DNA from: Solirubrobacterales bacterium
GTDB taxonomy: Bacteria > Actinomycetota > Thermoleophilia > Solirubrobacterales > Solirubrobacteraceae
NCBI GenBank assembly: GCA_019244395.1
Contig: JAFASQ010000025.1
Coordinates: 1 to 40,349, forward strand
DNA: 40,349 nt
Reading direction: 5' to 3'
Part shown: piece by piece, positions 32,158 through 39,373 of the stretch
Layout: every line of letters starts with the position of its first letter
Position numbering within the stretch: the stretch's first letter is position 1
Notes under the pieces: generated by a model
Databases searched by the model: none
Told to the model about the DNA's origin: nothing
The model's input: only the letters and a program-made list of their open reading frames with translations
Made by a program: the position numbers and the translations under genes

Positions 32158-33534
32158 CTAGCGATCGAGGGCGAACGAGGCGCCCGGGTCGCCGGCCGGG
32201 CGCCCGTTCGCCGGCGCCGCCTGGAGCCGGTCGTGGTCCAGGACCGTGTTCCGCTCCGAGGTGACCTCCCGTTCGAGGGGCAGCGACCCACCCACCGTGT
32301 AGTAGGGCTTGCCGGCGATGACCAGGTCCTCGGCCGGAAAGCGCGTGATCACCTCGCAGCCGTCCGCGGTCACCACCAGCTGCTCCTCGATCCGCGCCGC
32401 CGACCAGCCGTCGCTCGCCGGCCAGAATGTCTCGAGCGCGAACACCATCCCCTGGCGAATCTCCTCGGGATGCTCGAGTGAGACCAGGCGGCTGAAGATC
32501 GGCTTCTCCCAGATCGACAGCCCCACGCCGTGGCCGAACTGCAGCGCGAACGCCGCCTCTTCGTTGGGGAAGCCGAACTCCTGGGCGCGCGGCCATACGC
32601 TCGCCACCTCAGCGGTGGTGGCACCGGGCCGGATCAACGCGATGGCTGCGTCGAGGTAGTACCGGCAGCGCTTGTAGGCGTCGAGAAGCGCCTTGGACGC
32701 GCCGGCGATGGCGAACGTGCGGTAGTAGCACGTGCGGTAGCCCATGAAACTGTGCAGGATGTCGAAATAGGCGGGATCCCCGGGGCGCAGGGCCCGGTCG
32801 GTGTAGACGTGGGGATGTGGGTTGCAGCGCTCGCCAGAGATCGCGTTGACTCCCTCGACGAACTCCGATCCCATGTCGTAGAGCACCTTGTTGACCAGGC
32901 CCACGCACTCGTTCTCGCGCATCCCCGGTTTCATGGCGCGGTAGAGGTCCTCGTAGGCGGCGTCGACCATCGCGCAGGCCTGGTTCAGCAGCGTGATCTC
33001 GTCCTGGGTCTTGATGACCCGCGCCTGCTGCATCAGTTGCTGGCCGTCGAGGACTTCGATGCCGGCGGCCTGGAGGGCGAACAGCACGGGCGGCTCGATG
33101 GCGTCGACGCCAACCGGCTCGTGTGCGAGGCCACGCGCCTCCAGCTCGGTGCAGATCTTGCCCGCGACGTCCTCGGCCCGCCCAGACTCGGGCGACATCG
33201 CGCCTCGCAGCGTCGAGATGCCGGCGCGCGAGCGGCCGTCGGCCAGCCACGGGTTGTAGAGCTGGTGGTGGCGCGCCGCCGAGCCGAAGTCCCACATGAT
33301 CGGCTCGTCCCCCTGGGGGAGTAGGCAGAAGCGGTTCAGCTTGTCCTGCGCCCACGTGCCGATGTGCGTGGCCGTGATGTAGCGGATGTTGGCCATGTCG
33401 AAGCACAGGAGCGCCCCCATCGAGGAGCGCGCCAGCAGTTCCTCGATCCGCGCGAGCCGCTCTTCGCGCAGGCGGTCGAAGCGGACCCGCTCCTCCCAAT
33501 CGACCGCCATGTGCCCGTAGGTGTGCAGTCCCAT
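32158..33534 (-). CDS. M24 (pita-bread) family hydrolase with altered metal site
   Basis: Protein of 458 residues from the ATG at 33534, with the two-domain creatinase/prolidase layout. The N-terminal domain includes CFDMANIRYITATHIGTW and EPIMWDFGSAARHH, which resemble, from memory, DddP (DMSP lyase) and ectoine-hydrolase-like members more than plain Xaa-Pro peptidases. In the catalytic domain I can align D258 (FDI), H335 (FGHGVG), E368 (ALETF) and E383 (RIEEQ) with the usual ligands. The second aspartate position, in the pattern D-x10-D-x2-R, is C269. So the metal site is changed or absent, as in creatinase. A leaderless -10 (33542-33547) and a LacI-type half palindrome lie directly upstream, placing it in the LacI regulon. 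A peptidase call alone would be unsafe. Confidence 0.85.
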   Translation of the reverse strand: MGLHTYGHMAVDWEERVRFDRLREERLARIEELLARSSMGALLCFDMANIRYITATHIGTWAQDKLNRFCLLPQGDEPIMWDFGSAARHHQLYNPWLADGRSRAGISTLRGAMSPESGRAEDVAGKICTELEARGLAHEPVGVDAIEPPVLFALQAAGIEVLDGQQLMQQARVIKTQDEITLLNQACAMVDAAYEDLYRAMKPGMRENECVGLVNKVLYDMGSEFVEGVNAISGERCNPHPHVYTDRALRPGDPAYFDILHSFMGYRTCYYRTFAIAGASKALLDAYKRCRYYLDAAIALIRPGATTAEVASVWPRAQEFGFPNEEAAFALQFGHGVGLSIWEKPIFSRLVSLEHPEEIRQGMVFALETFWPASDGWSAARIEEQLVVTADGCEVITRFPAEDLVIAGKPYYTVGGSLPLEREVTSERNTVLDHDRLQAAPANGRPAGDPGASFALDR

Positions 33535-33541
33535 TCTCGGA

Positions 33542-33547
33542 AGCTTA
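33542..33547 (-). promoter_or_regulatory. Probable -10 of the M24 gene, leaderless layout
   Basis: On the minus strand this reads TAAGCT (TAnnnT), exactly 7 bases before the ATG at 33534, with no Shine-Dalgarno sequence. The operator-like site overlaps its upstream edge. Confidence 0.45.
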
Positions 33548-33559
33548 CGGACGTTTGCA
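33546..33559. promoter_or_regulatory. Degenerate LacI-type operator before the M24 gene
   Basis: TACGGACGTTTGCA matches TGCAAACGTTTGCA at 11 of 14 positions: one half-site and the central CG are intact, the other half is weak. It covers the likely -10 of the M24 gene. It may be a low-affinity second site working with the perfect operator 146 bp away. Confidence 0.45.
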
Positions 33560-33662
33560 GGACCATCGCCCCGGATGCGACTGAGGTAACCCGCGGATAG
33601 CGCGGCAAAACGCAACCACCTCGCTCGAGCAAGCGTCGCTGGTCCTGGCCGGTGGATGCTGC

Positions 33663-33692
33663 TTGACGCCCCAACCACAAGTCCGCTACCCT
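33663..33692 (+). promoter_or_regulatory. Promoter of the hydroxy-acid dehydrogenase / E1-E2 operon
   Basis: TTGACG (33663-33668), an 18-base spacer and TACCCT (33687-33692, TAnnnT type). The predicted start near 33699 falls within the operator, and an 80-base leader precedes the first start codon. Confidence 0.55.
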
Positions 33693-33705
33693 GCAAACGT
33701 TTGCA
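33692..33705. promoter_or_regulatory. Perfect LacI-type operator
   Basis: TGCAAACGTTTGCA is a perfect 14-bp palindrome covering the predicted transcription start of the 33780 operon. Same core as the sites at 21453 and 22696, which ties this operon to the LacI-type regulator about 11 kb away. Confidence 0.8.
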
Positions 33706-33779
33706 TCGACCCGAGCGCCACCATGGACAGCAGCACCACTCAGGGGCGCGCCACGACCGCGGGGCTAGGAGCTGACCCT

Positions 33780-34730
33780 ATGCAGGATCGAACGCTGAAG
33801 GAGAAGAGGCTCGGGTGGGTGGGCGCCGGTCGCATGGGCCATGCCCTGGCGACGCGCCTGCTCGAGGCGGGCTGCGACGTCGCGGTCTACAACCGCACCC
33901 GGTCAAAGGCCGAACCGCTGGGTGAACTGGGGGCGACGATCGTCGACGCGCCCGCGGACCTGGGCGACCGGGACATCGTGTTCACGATCGTCGCCGGGCC
34001 CGCCGATTTCCAGCAGGTGGTAGCCGGACCGCAGGGCCTGCTCGCGAGCGCGGCCGCGGCCCCGTCGGTGATCGTCGACTCGACGACGGTCTCGGCCGAG
34101 GCGTCCGAGCGGGTGCGCGCCGAGGCCGAGAAGCGCGGGACGGCGCTGCTGGCCGCCCCGGTCAGCGGCAACCCGAAGGTGGTCAAGGCCGGCCGGCTGA
34201 CGATGGTCACCTCGGGTCCCGAGCCCGCGCACCAGGCGGCGCTGCCCTACCTGAACGTCCTGGCCGGCGGCGGGGTCACGTACGTGGGCGCGGGCGAACG
34301 CGCGCGGCTGGTCAAGGTGTGCCACAACCTGATGCTCGGAATCGTGGCCCAGACGCTGGCCGAGATCCTGGTCCTGGGCGAGAAGGGAGGTGTCTCGCGC
34401 GCGGCCATGATGGAGTTCCTCAACAACAGCGTGCTCGGCTCGACCTTCACCCGCTATAAGACGCCGGCCTACGTCAACCTCGACCTCGCGCCCACGTTCA
34501 CGCCCCAGCTCCTGTACAAGGACTTCGATCTCGGCCACGAGGCGGCGCGCGCGCTCGGCGTGCCGATGCCGGTGGCGGCGGCCGCTCAGCAGGTCGTGCA
34601 GGCGCTGATCGGCCACGGCTACACCGACGTGGACTTCGCCGCCCTGATCGAGCTTCAGGCCAAGGCGTCCGGACTCGAGCTCAAGCCCGAGGCGACACCG
34701 GTGTCGGATGGATTGGAGCGGGCCGCTTAG
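33780..34730 (+). CDS. 3-hydroxyisobutyrate dehydrogenase-family oxidoreductase
   Basis: NAD(P)-dependent beta-hydroxyacid dehydrogenase of 316 residues. The Rossmann motif GWVGAGRMG is at 12-20, followed by DVAVYNRTRSKAEPL. The substrate-binding segment is VDSTTVSAE, then LAAPVSGNPKVVKAGRLTM (normally DAPVSGG-like), and the catalytic lysine is K179 in VKVCHNLML. The ATG at 33780 is favoured because AGGAG at 33767-33771 is ideally spaced; an in-frame ATG at 33723 lacks a ribosome site. Family members oxidise 3-hydroxyisobutyrate, tartronate semialdehyde (in reverse) and similar 3-hydroxy acids. It leads the operon with the E1/E2 genes under a perfect LacI-type operator, so the product may be an intermediate of the same pathway. 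Confidence 0.9.
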   Translation: MQDRTLKEKRLGWVGAGRMGHALATRLLEAGCDVAVYNRTRSKAEPLGELGATIVDAPADLGDRDIVFTIVAGPADFQQVVAGPQGLLASAAAAPSVIVDSTTVSAEASERVRAEAEKRGTALLAAPVSGNPKVVKAGRLTMVTSGPEPAHQAALPYLNVLAGGGVTYVGAGERARLVKVCHNLMLGIVAQTLAEILVLGEKGGVSRAAMMEFLNNSVLGSTFTRYKTPAYVNLDLAPTFTPQLLYKDFDLGHEAARALGVPMPVAAAAQQVVQALIGHGYTDVDFAALIELQAKASGLELKPEATPVSDGLERAA

Positions 34731-34749
34731 TGGCGGGGAGGACCACGGC

Positions 34750-35724
34750 ATGACGGTCGACGAGCAGATCGTCACCGAGGCGCCCGCCGCGTACCTCGAG
34801 CGCTACGGGCTGATGCTGCTCATCCGCCTCTTCGAGACCGAGATGCAGCGCCTGTTCCTGAAGGGCGAGGTGCACGGGACCACCCACCTGAGCGCCGGTC
34901 AGGAGGCGGTGCCGGTGGGGGTGTGCTCGGCGCTCGCGCCCGACGACTATCTGGCCGGGACCTACCGCGGCCATGGGCACGCGCTGGCCAAGGGCACCCA
35001 CCCGGACGCGCTGCTGGCCGAGATGCTCGGTCGTGTCACCGGCGTGTGTGGCGGACGGGCCGGCTCGATGAATGTGATCGACGCCGAGCACGGACTGGTC
35101 GGGTGCTTCGGCATCGTCGGCGGCAGCATCGCGGCGGCCACCGGTGCTGCGCTCGCGGCCAAGGGCCAGGGTCGTGTGGCGGTGGCGATGTTCGGCGACG
35201 GCGCCACCAACCACGGCTACTTCCACGAGTGCCTCAACTTTGCCCAAGTGCTCGCGCTCCCCGTCGTGTTCGTGTGCGAGAACAACTTCTACGGCGAGTT
35301 CACCCCGATGCTCAAGGTAACCGCCGGCGGCGACATCGCCGGCCGGGCCGCCGCGTACGGGATTCCCGCGTCGGTGGTTGACGGCAACGACCTCTGGGCG
35401 GTGCGCGAGGCTGCGGTCGAGGCGGTGGCCCGCGCCCGCTCGGGAGGCGGACCGACGTTGCTCGAGTGCCAGACCTACCGCCATCACGGCCACTCCAAGG
35501 CAGACCCGGCCAAGTACCGCCCGCCCGAGGAGGTCGAGCGGTGGCTCGCCCGCGACCCGCTGGGCGTGGCCAAGGCCCGCCTGGCCGAGTTGGGCGTCTC
35601 CGAGCAGGAGCTCTCCGAGGTCGAGGAGACCACGAGGGCCCGGATGGAGCAGGCGGTGCAGTCCGCGCTCGCCGCGGCCTACCCCGATCCCGCCGGCGAG
35701 ACGGCCACGGAGTTCGCGCCGTGA
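34750..35724 (+). CDS. 2-oxoacid/acetoin dehydrogenase E1 component, alpha subunit
   Basis: Thiamine-diphosphate-dependent subunit of 324 residues, from the ATG at 34750 with GGGAGG upstream. Features are TYRGHGHALAKG, GGRAGSMNV, GIVGGSIAAATGAALA, and the ThDP-magnesium motif GDGATNHGYFHECLNFA followed by ENNFYGEFTP. YRHHGHSKADPAKYR is the loop equivalent of the regulated site of pyruvate dehydrogenases. The compact length and wording are closer to AcoA-type acetoin dehydrogenase and generic E1alpha than to the large AceE. It lies 19 bp after the dehydrogenase gene, and its stop overlaps E1beta by GTGA. Confidence 0.92.
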   Translation: MTVDEQIVTEAPAAYLERYGLMLLIRLFETEMQRLFLKGEVHGTTHLSAGQEAVPVGVCSALAPDDYLAGTYRGHGHALAKGTHPDALLAEMLGRVTGVCGGRAGSMNVIDAEHGLVGCFGIVGGSIAAATGAALAAKGQGRVAVAMFGDGATNHGYFHECLNFAQVLALPVVFVCENNFYGEFTPMLKVTAGGDIAGRAAAYGIPASVVDGNDLWAVREAAVEAVARARSGGGPTLLECQTYRHHGHSKADPAKYRPPEEVERWLARDPLGVAKARLAELGVSEQELSEVEETTRARMEQAVQSALAAAYPDPAGETATEFAP

Positions 35725-36722
35725 GCGCCGGTGCTGCGCTCGAGTTCCGGGTGGCGATCCGCGAGGCGATCGTCGAAGAGATGGAGCGCGATGAATCGGT
35801 CGTGTTCTTCGGAGAGGACATCGCGGCCGAGCAGGGCGGGGTGTTCGCCGTGACCCCGGGGATCCAGGAGCGCTTCGGGACCGAGCGGGTGTTCGACACG
35901 CCGATCTCGGAACTGGCCATCACCGGCGCCGCGTTCGGGGCGGCGGTCACCGGCCTGCGCCCGATCATCGAGATCATGTTCGGCGACTTCATGGGCCTGG
36001 CCATGGACTCGCTGATCAACCAGTCGGCCAAGTACTGGTACCTCTCGCGCGAGCAGCGCAGCGTCCCCCTCGTGGTGCGCTCGGCGGTGGGCGGCGGCGG
36101 CCGGTTCGGCGCGATCCACTCGCAGACCCACGCCACCTGGTTCCAGGGCGTCCCCGGGCTGAAGATCGCGTTCCCGTCCTCCCCCGCCGAGGCGAAAGGA
36201 CTGCTCAAGGCGGCGATTCGCGACGACAACCCGGTCATCTTCCTCGAGCACAAGCGGCTCTACTCGGTCAAGGCCCAGGCGCCCGCGCCCGGGGAGGTGC
36301 TGCCGCTTGGCCAGGCGCGCGTCGCCCGGCCCGGGCGCGATCTGACGATCGTGTCCGCCGGCAAGGGCGTGCCCGACGCGCTCGAGGCCGCCGGGCAGCT
36401 TGCCCGCGACGACAGGATCGAGGCGGAGGTGATCGACCTGCGCACGCTGCGGCCGCTCGACATCGACGCCGTGCTCGCCTCGGTGGCGCGGACCAATCGC
36501 ATGTTGGCGGTCGAGGAGGGCCCCGCCACCGGAGGCTGGGCGGCCGGTTTGCTCGGCATCGTGGCCGAGCACGGGCTGCACGACCTCGACGACGTGTGGC
36601 TCCTGAGCACCGACGAGCTCCCGATCCCCTACAGCCCCACGCTCGAAGACGCATTCATCCCGGGAGCGGCAGCCATCGCATCCGCCGTGCGCGAGCGCGC
36701 CGGCGTCGTCGTGGGGCGGTGA
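35721..36722 (+). CDS. 2-oxoacid/acetoin dehydrogenase E1 component, beta subunit
   Basis: Transketolase-like subunit of 333 residues from a GTG overlapping E1alpha. Recognisable segments are FFGEDIAAEQGGVFAVTPGI, RVFDTPISELAITGAAFGAA with the ThDP-activating glutamate, VVRSAVGGGGRFGAIHSQTH, and EVIDLRTLRPLD near residue 240. The order E1alpha-E1beta-E2 is that of pyruvate, branched-chain 2-oxoacid and acetoin dehydrogenase operons. Substrate choice cannot be settled by motifs. The stop adjoins the E2 start. Confidence 0.92.
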   Translation: MSAGAALEFRVAIREAIVEEMERDESVVFFGEDIAAEQGGVFAVTPGIQERFGTERVFDTPISELAITGAAFGAAVTGLRPIIEIMFGDFMGLAMDSLINQSAKYWYLSREQRSVPLVVRSAVGGGGRFGAIHSQTHATWFQGVPGLKIAFPSSPAEAKGLLKAAIRDDNPVIFLEHKRLYSVKAQAPAPGEVLPLGQARVARPGRDLTIVSAGKGVPDALEAAGQLARDDRIEAEVIDLRTLRPLDIDAVLASVARTNRMLAVEEGPATGGWAAGLLGIVAEHGLHDLDDVWLLSTDELPIPYSPTLEDAFIPGAAAIASAVRERAGVVVGR

Positions 36723-36727
36723 TAAAC

Positions 36728-37858
36728 ATGCCTGAGGTCGTCATGCCGCGGCTTTCGGACTCGATGGAGGAGGGGACGATCGTTCGCTGGCTCAAACGCG
36801 ACGGCGACCGGGTGGCGCAAGGCGAGCCGCTGGCCGAGGTCGAGACCGACAAGGCCACGGTGACCTTCGACGCGGACACCGACGGCACGCTGCGGATCCT
36901 GGTCGGCGAGGGGGAGACGGTGCGAATCGGGCAGCTGATCGCGCGGATCGGCGAAGCGCCCCGGGCGCCGGAGTCGGCACCTGCGAGCGCGGAGAACGGC
37001 GCGCCCCGCGCGAAGGCCTCGCCGCTCGCCCGTCGGCTGGCCCAAGAGTCAGGCGTGGACCTCTCGCAGCTGGCCGGTTCCGGACCCGGCGGGCGGATCG
37101 TCCGATCCGACGTCGCGGCCGCCGCCGAACCTCCGGCGCCGCCGCGGCCCGGGCGCGGGAACAAGGGTGCGCTCACCATCCAGCAGCCGTCGCGCATCCA
37201 GGTCCAGATCGCCCAGCGCATGGCGGAGTCCAAAGCGACGATCCCGGACTTCTCGCTCCACGCCGAGGTCGACATGGAGCAGGCGGTGGCGCTGCGCGAG
37301 CAGCTGCGCAAGGGCGCGCGGGACGGCGATGTCGTGCCCTCCTATAACGACATGGTGGTCAAGGCGTGCGCTCTGGCCCTGCGCGAGCATCCACGCGCCA
37401 ACGCCGCCTACCGCGACGGCGCGTTCGAGCTCTACGAGCGAGTCAACGTGGGGATCGCGGTGGCGGCCGAGGACACCCTGATCGTGCCCACGTTATTTGA
37501 CGCTGATCGCAAGTTATTGCCCGACATCGCGCGCGAGGCGCGCGCCTTGGCCGAGCGCGTCCGGCAGCGCACGGTCACGCCGGCCGAGCTGTCGGGCGCG
37601 ACGTTCACGGTGTCCAACCTCGGCATGTACGGGGTGGCCAGCTTCGCCGCGATCATCAACCCGCCCCAAGCGGCGATCCTGGCCGTGGGCGAGCTGCGCG
37701 AGCTACCGGTCGTACGCGAGGGACTTCTCGTGCCGGGCGTGCGCATGAGCCTCGTCCTCACCTGCGATCACCGGATCCTGTATGGCGCGCCCGCGGCGGA
37801 GTTTCTCGCTCGGGTCCGCGCGCTGCTCGAGCAGCCGGCGTACCTCCTGCTGAGCTAA
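36728..37858 (+). CDS. Dihydrolipoamide acyltransferase E2 component
   Basis: Acyltransferase core of the complex, 376 residues from the ATG at 36728; a GTG at 36719, overlapping E1beta, is a possible alternative. One lipoyl domain at 1-75 carries K42 in ETDKAT. The peripheral-subunit-binding domain follows (ASPLARRLAQESGVDLSQL, then GSGPGGRIVRSDV). The catalytic domain begins near 150. Its active-site histidine is H348 in CDHRILYG, where most family members have HRxxDG; here Y352 replaces the aspartate. The C-terminus is intact. Together with the E1 genes it would convert a 2-oxoacid or acetoin-like substrate to acyl-CoA. No E3 (lipoamide dehydrogenase) is in the window, so one must be supplied from elsewhere. 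Confidence 0.93.
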   Translation: MPEVVMPRLSDSMEEGTIVRWLKRDGDRVAQGEPLAEVETDKATVTFDADTDGTLRILVGEGETVRIGQLIARIGEAPRAPESAPASAENGAPRAKASPLARRLAQESGVDLSQLAGSGPGGRIVRSDVAAAAEPPAPPRPGRGNKGALTIQQPSRIQVQIAQRMAESKATIPDFSLHAEVDMEQAVALREQLRKGARDGDVVPSYNDMVVKACALALREHPRANAAYRDGAFELYERVNVGIAVAAEDTLIVPTLFDADRKLLPDIAREARALAERVRQRTVTPAELSGATFTVSNLGMYGVASFAAIINPPQAAILAVGELRELPVVREGLLVPGVRMSLVLTCDHRILYGAPAAEFLARVRALLEQPAYLLLS

Positions 37859-37874
37859 GGACCCGCGCGGGGCC
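37859..37874. terminator. Hairpin between convergent E2 and zwf genes
   Basis: GGACCC-GCGC-GGGGCC can form a 6-bp stem with one mismatch and a 4-base loop, filling most of the 24-bp gap between the stop codons. There is no T-run, so a shared terminator is only possible. Confidence 0.35.
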
Positions 37875-37882
37875 TCACGGCG

Positions 37883-39280
37883 TCAGTCCTCGGGCACCCA
37901 CGGCCCGTGCCACCCACCGTAGTGGGCGACCAGATCGTGCGCCTCGGCCGGACCCCATGAGCCCTTGGCGTACGGATGCAGCGCCGGCGGGGAGTCGAGC
38001 AGCGGCTGGACGATCCTCCAGGTCTCCTCGACGTTGTCCTGGCGCGTGAAGTGCGTGCTATCGCCGACCAGCGCGGCGTGCAGGAGCACCTCGTAGGGTG
38101 TAGCGCCCTCGCCGCCCTCCTGGGCGAACTCCATATCGAGCTCGATCTCGTTTGCTCCCGGCTTGTCGGCCCGCTGAGCGTCGAGGATCATCCGGATCCC
38201 CGTCGACGGGTCGATCTTGACCACGATCTGGTTAGGCTCCGGCCGCCGGTGGTCGGTACCGAGGAAGTGCAGCCGCGGGGGATGGCGGAAAAGAAGCCGC
38301 AGTTCGGTCTGCCTGACCGGCAGGTGCTTGCCGGTGCGCAGGAAGAAGGGCACGCCGGACCAGCGCCAGTTGTCGACCTCTAGGCGCAGCGCGACGTAGG
38401 TCTCGGTGTTCGAATCGCGGGCCACGCCGTCGATGTCCCGGTAGCCGTCATACTGCCCACGCACGTAACGGGCGGCCTCGGCGTCCGGCATCGCCCTGAA
38501 CACGGCGAGCTTGCCGTCCTTGAGCGTGTCGGGGTCGCCGCCGGCCGGCGGCTCCATCGCCGCGGTGGCGAGGAGCTGGAGCAGATGGTTGACCACCACG
38601 TCGCGAAGCGCTCCGACCGGATCGTAGAAATGCCCTCGGTCCTCCACGCCGAAGCTCTCCGCCATGGTGATCTGCACGCAGGCCAGGTGATTGCGATTCC
38701 ACACGGGCTCGAGCATGGTGTTCGCGAAGCGCAGGTAGAGTATCTCCTCCAGACCCATCTTCCCCAGGAAGTGGTCGATCCGGTACAGCTGTGACTCGTC
38801 GAGGTGGCGGTGCAGCTCGGCCGCGAGCGCTCGCGCTGACTCCAGGTCGTGACCGAACGGCTTCTCCACCACGACGCGTCGCCCGTTCGACACCAGCCCG
38901 GCTCCCGCCAGTCCCCCGACCACGCGGGCGAACAGCGAGGGCGGAATCTCGAGGTAGAACGTCGGGTTGCGTGAGTCATGCAGCGCGTCGGCGACGCGCG
39001 AGAACGTCCGCTCGTCGCCGAAGTCGCCGCGCACGTAGCGCAGGCGGCCGGCAAAGGCGGCGAAGGCCTTCTCATCGATGTGCTCGCCGGCCTGCTCGAT
39101 CGACTCGCGCGCGCGGTCGCGCAGTTGCTCCTCGCTCATGTCGTCGACTGCGACGCCGATCACCGGAACCCCGAGCAAGCCGCGCTGCTCGAGGCGGTAG
39201 AGCGAGCGGAACGTCATCTTGCGGGCCAGATCGCCCGTGATGCCGAAAACGACGAGCGCGTCCGCCTGACGATCGGTCAC
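37883..39280 (-). CDS. zwf: Glucose-6-phosphate 1-dehydrogenase
   Basis: Oxidises glucose 6-phosphate to 6-phosphogluconolactone, producing NADPH or NADH. The 465 residues are within the family range. The dinucleotide motif is GITGDLARKM (13-22), with K140 in VVEKPFG and the active-site stretch RIDHFLGKMG with H170 and K174. The GTG at 39280 is chosen since the Rossmann strand follows at once. TAGCGT lies six bases upstream of it on the minus strand, a leaderless arrangement. It lies downstream of nfo with a 93-bp gap and is convergent with the E2 gene. It may draw on glucose 6-phosphate from the GH65-mutase pair, though it is not linked to them. Confidence 0.96.
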   Translation of the reverse strand: MTDRQADALVVFGITGDLARKMTFRSLYRLEQRGLLGVPVIGVAVDDMSEEQLRDRARESIEQAGEHIDEKAFAAFAGRLRYVRGDFGDERTFSRVADALHDSRNPTFYLEIPPSLFARVVGGLAGAGLVSNGRRVVVEKPFGHDLESARALAAELHRHLDESQLYRIDHFLGKMGLEEILYLRFANTMLEPVWNRNHLACVQITMAESFGVEDRGHFYDPVGALRDVVVNHLLQLLATAAMEPPAGGDPDTLKDGKLAVFRAMPDAEAARYVRGQYDGYRDIDGVARDSNTETYVALRLEVDNWRWSGVPFFLRTGKHLPVRQTELRLLFRHPPRLHFLGTDHRRPEPNQIVVKIDPSTGIRMILDAQRADKPGANEIELDMEFAQEGGEGATPYEVLLHAALVGDSTHFTRQDNVEETWRIVQPLLDSPPALHPYAKGSWGPAEAHDLVAHYGGWHGPWVPED

Positions 39281-39286
39281 GCCCGC

Positions 39287-39292
39287 ACGCTA
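39287..39292 (-). promoter_or_regulatory. Possible leaderless -10 for zwf
   Basis: On the minus strand TAGCGT (TAnnnT) sits 6 bases before the GTG start. A TTGAGA at 39321-39316 is 23 bases further upstream, too far for a normal -35. The rest of the 93-bp gap shows no clear signal. Confidence 0.35.
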
Positions 39293-39373
39293 TCGCGTAG
39301 ACGGGCCAGGCGAGTTCTCAAGATGGGTCACAGAGGTGCGCAGGCTCGGGCGGTTCGCCGAGGCGGGGCGCGG

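Noticed and set aside
33723-33779. N-terminal extension of the hydroxyacid dehydrogenase from the ATG at 33723
   Set aside because: No ribosome site precedes it, the extra residues have no similarity to the family, and the ATG at 33780 has a well-spaced AGGAG.
38149-38160. CGTTTGC half-site resembling the LacI-type operator inside zwf, and GCAAACG inside nfo near 39733
   Set aside because: Only one half of the palindrome is present, both lie within coding sequence and away from promoters.
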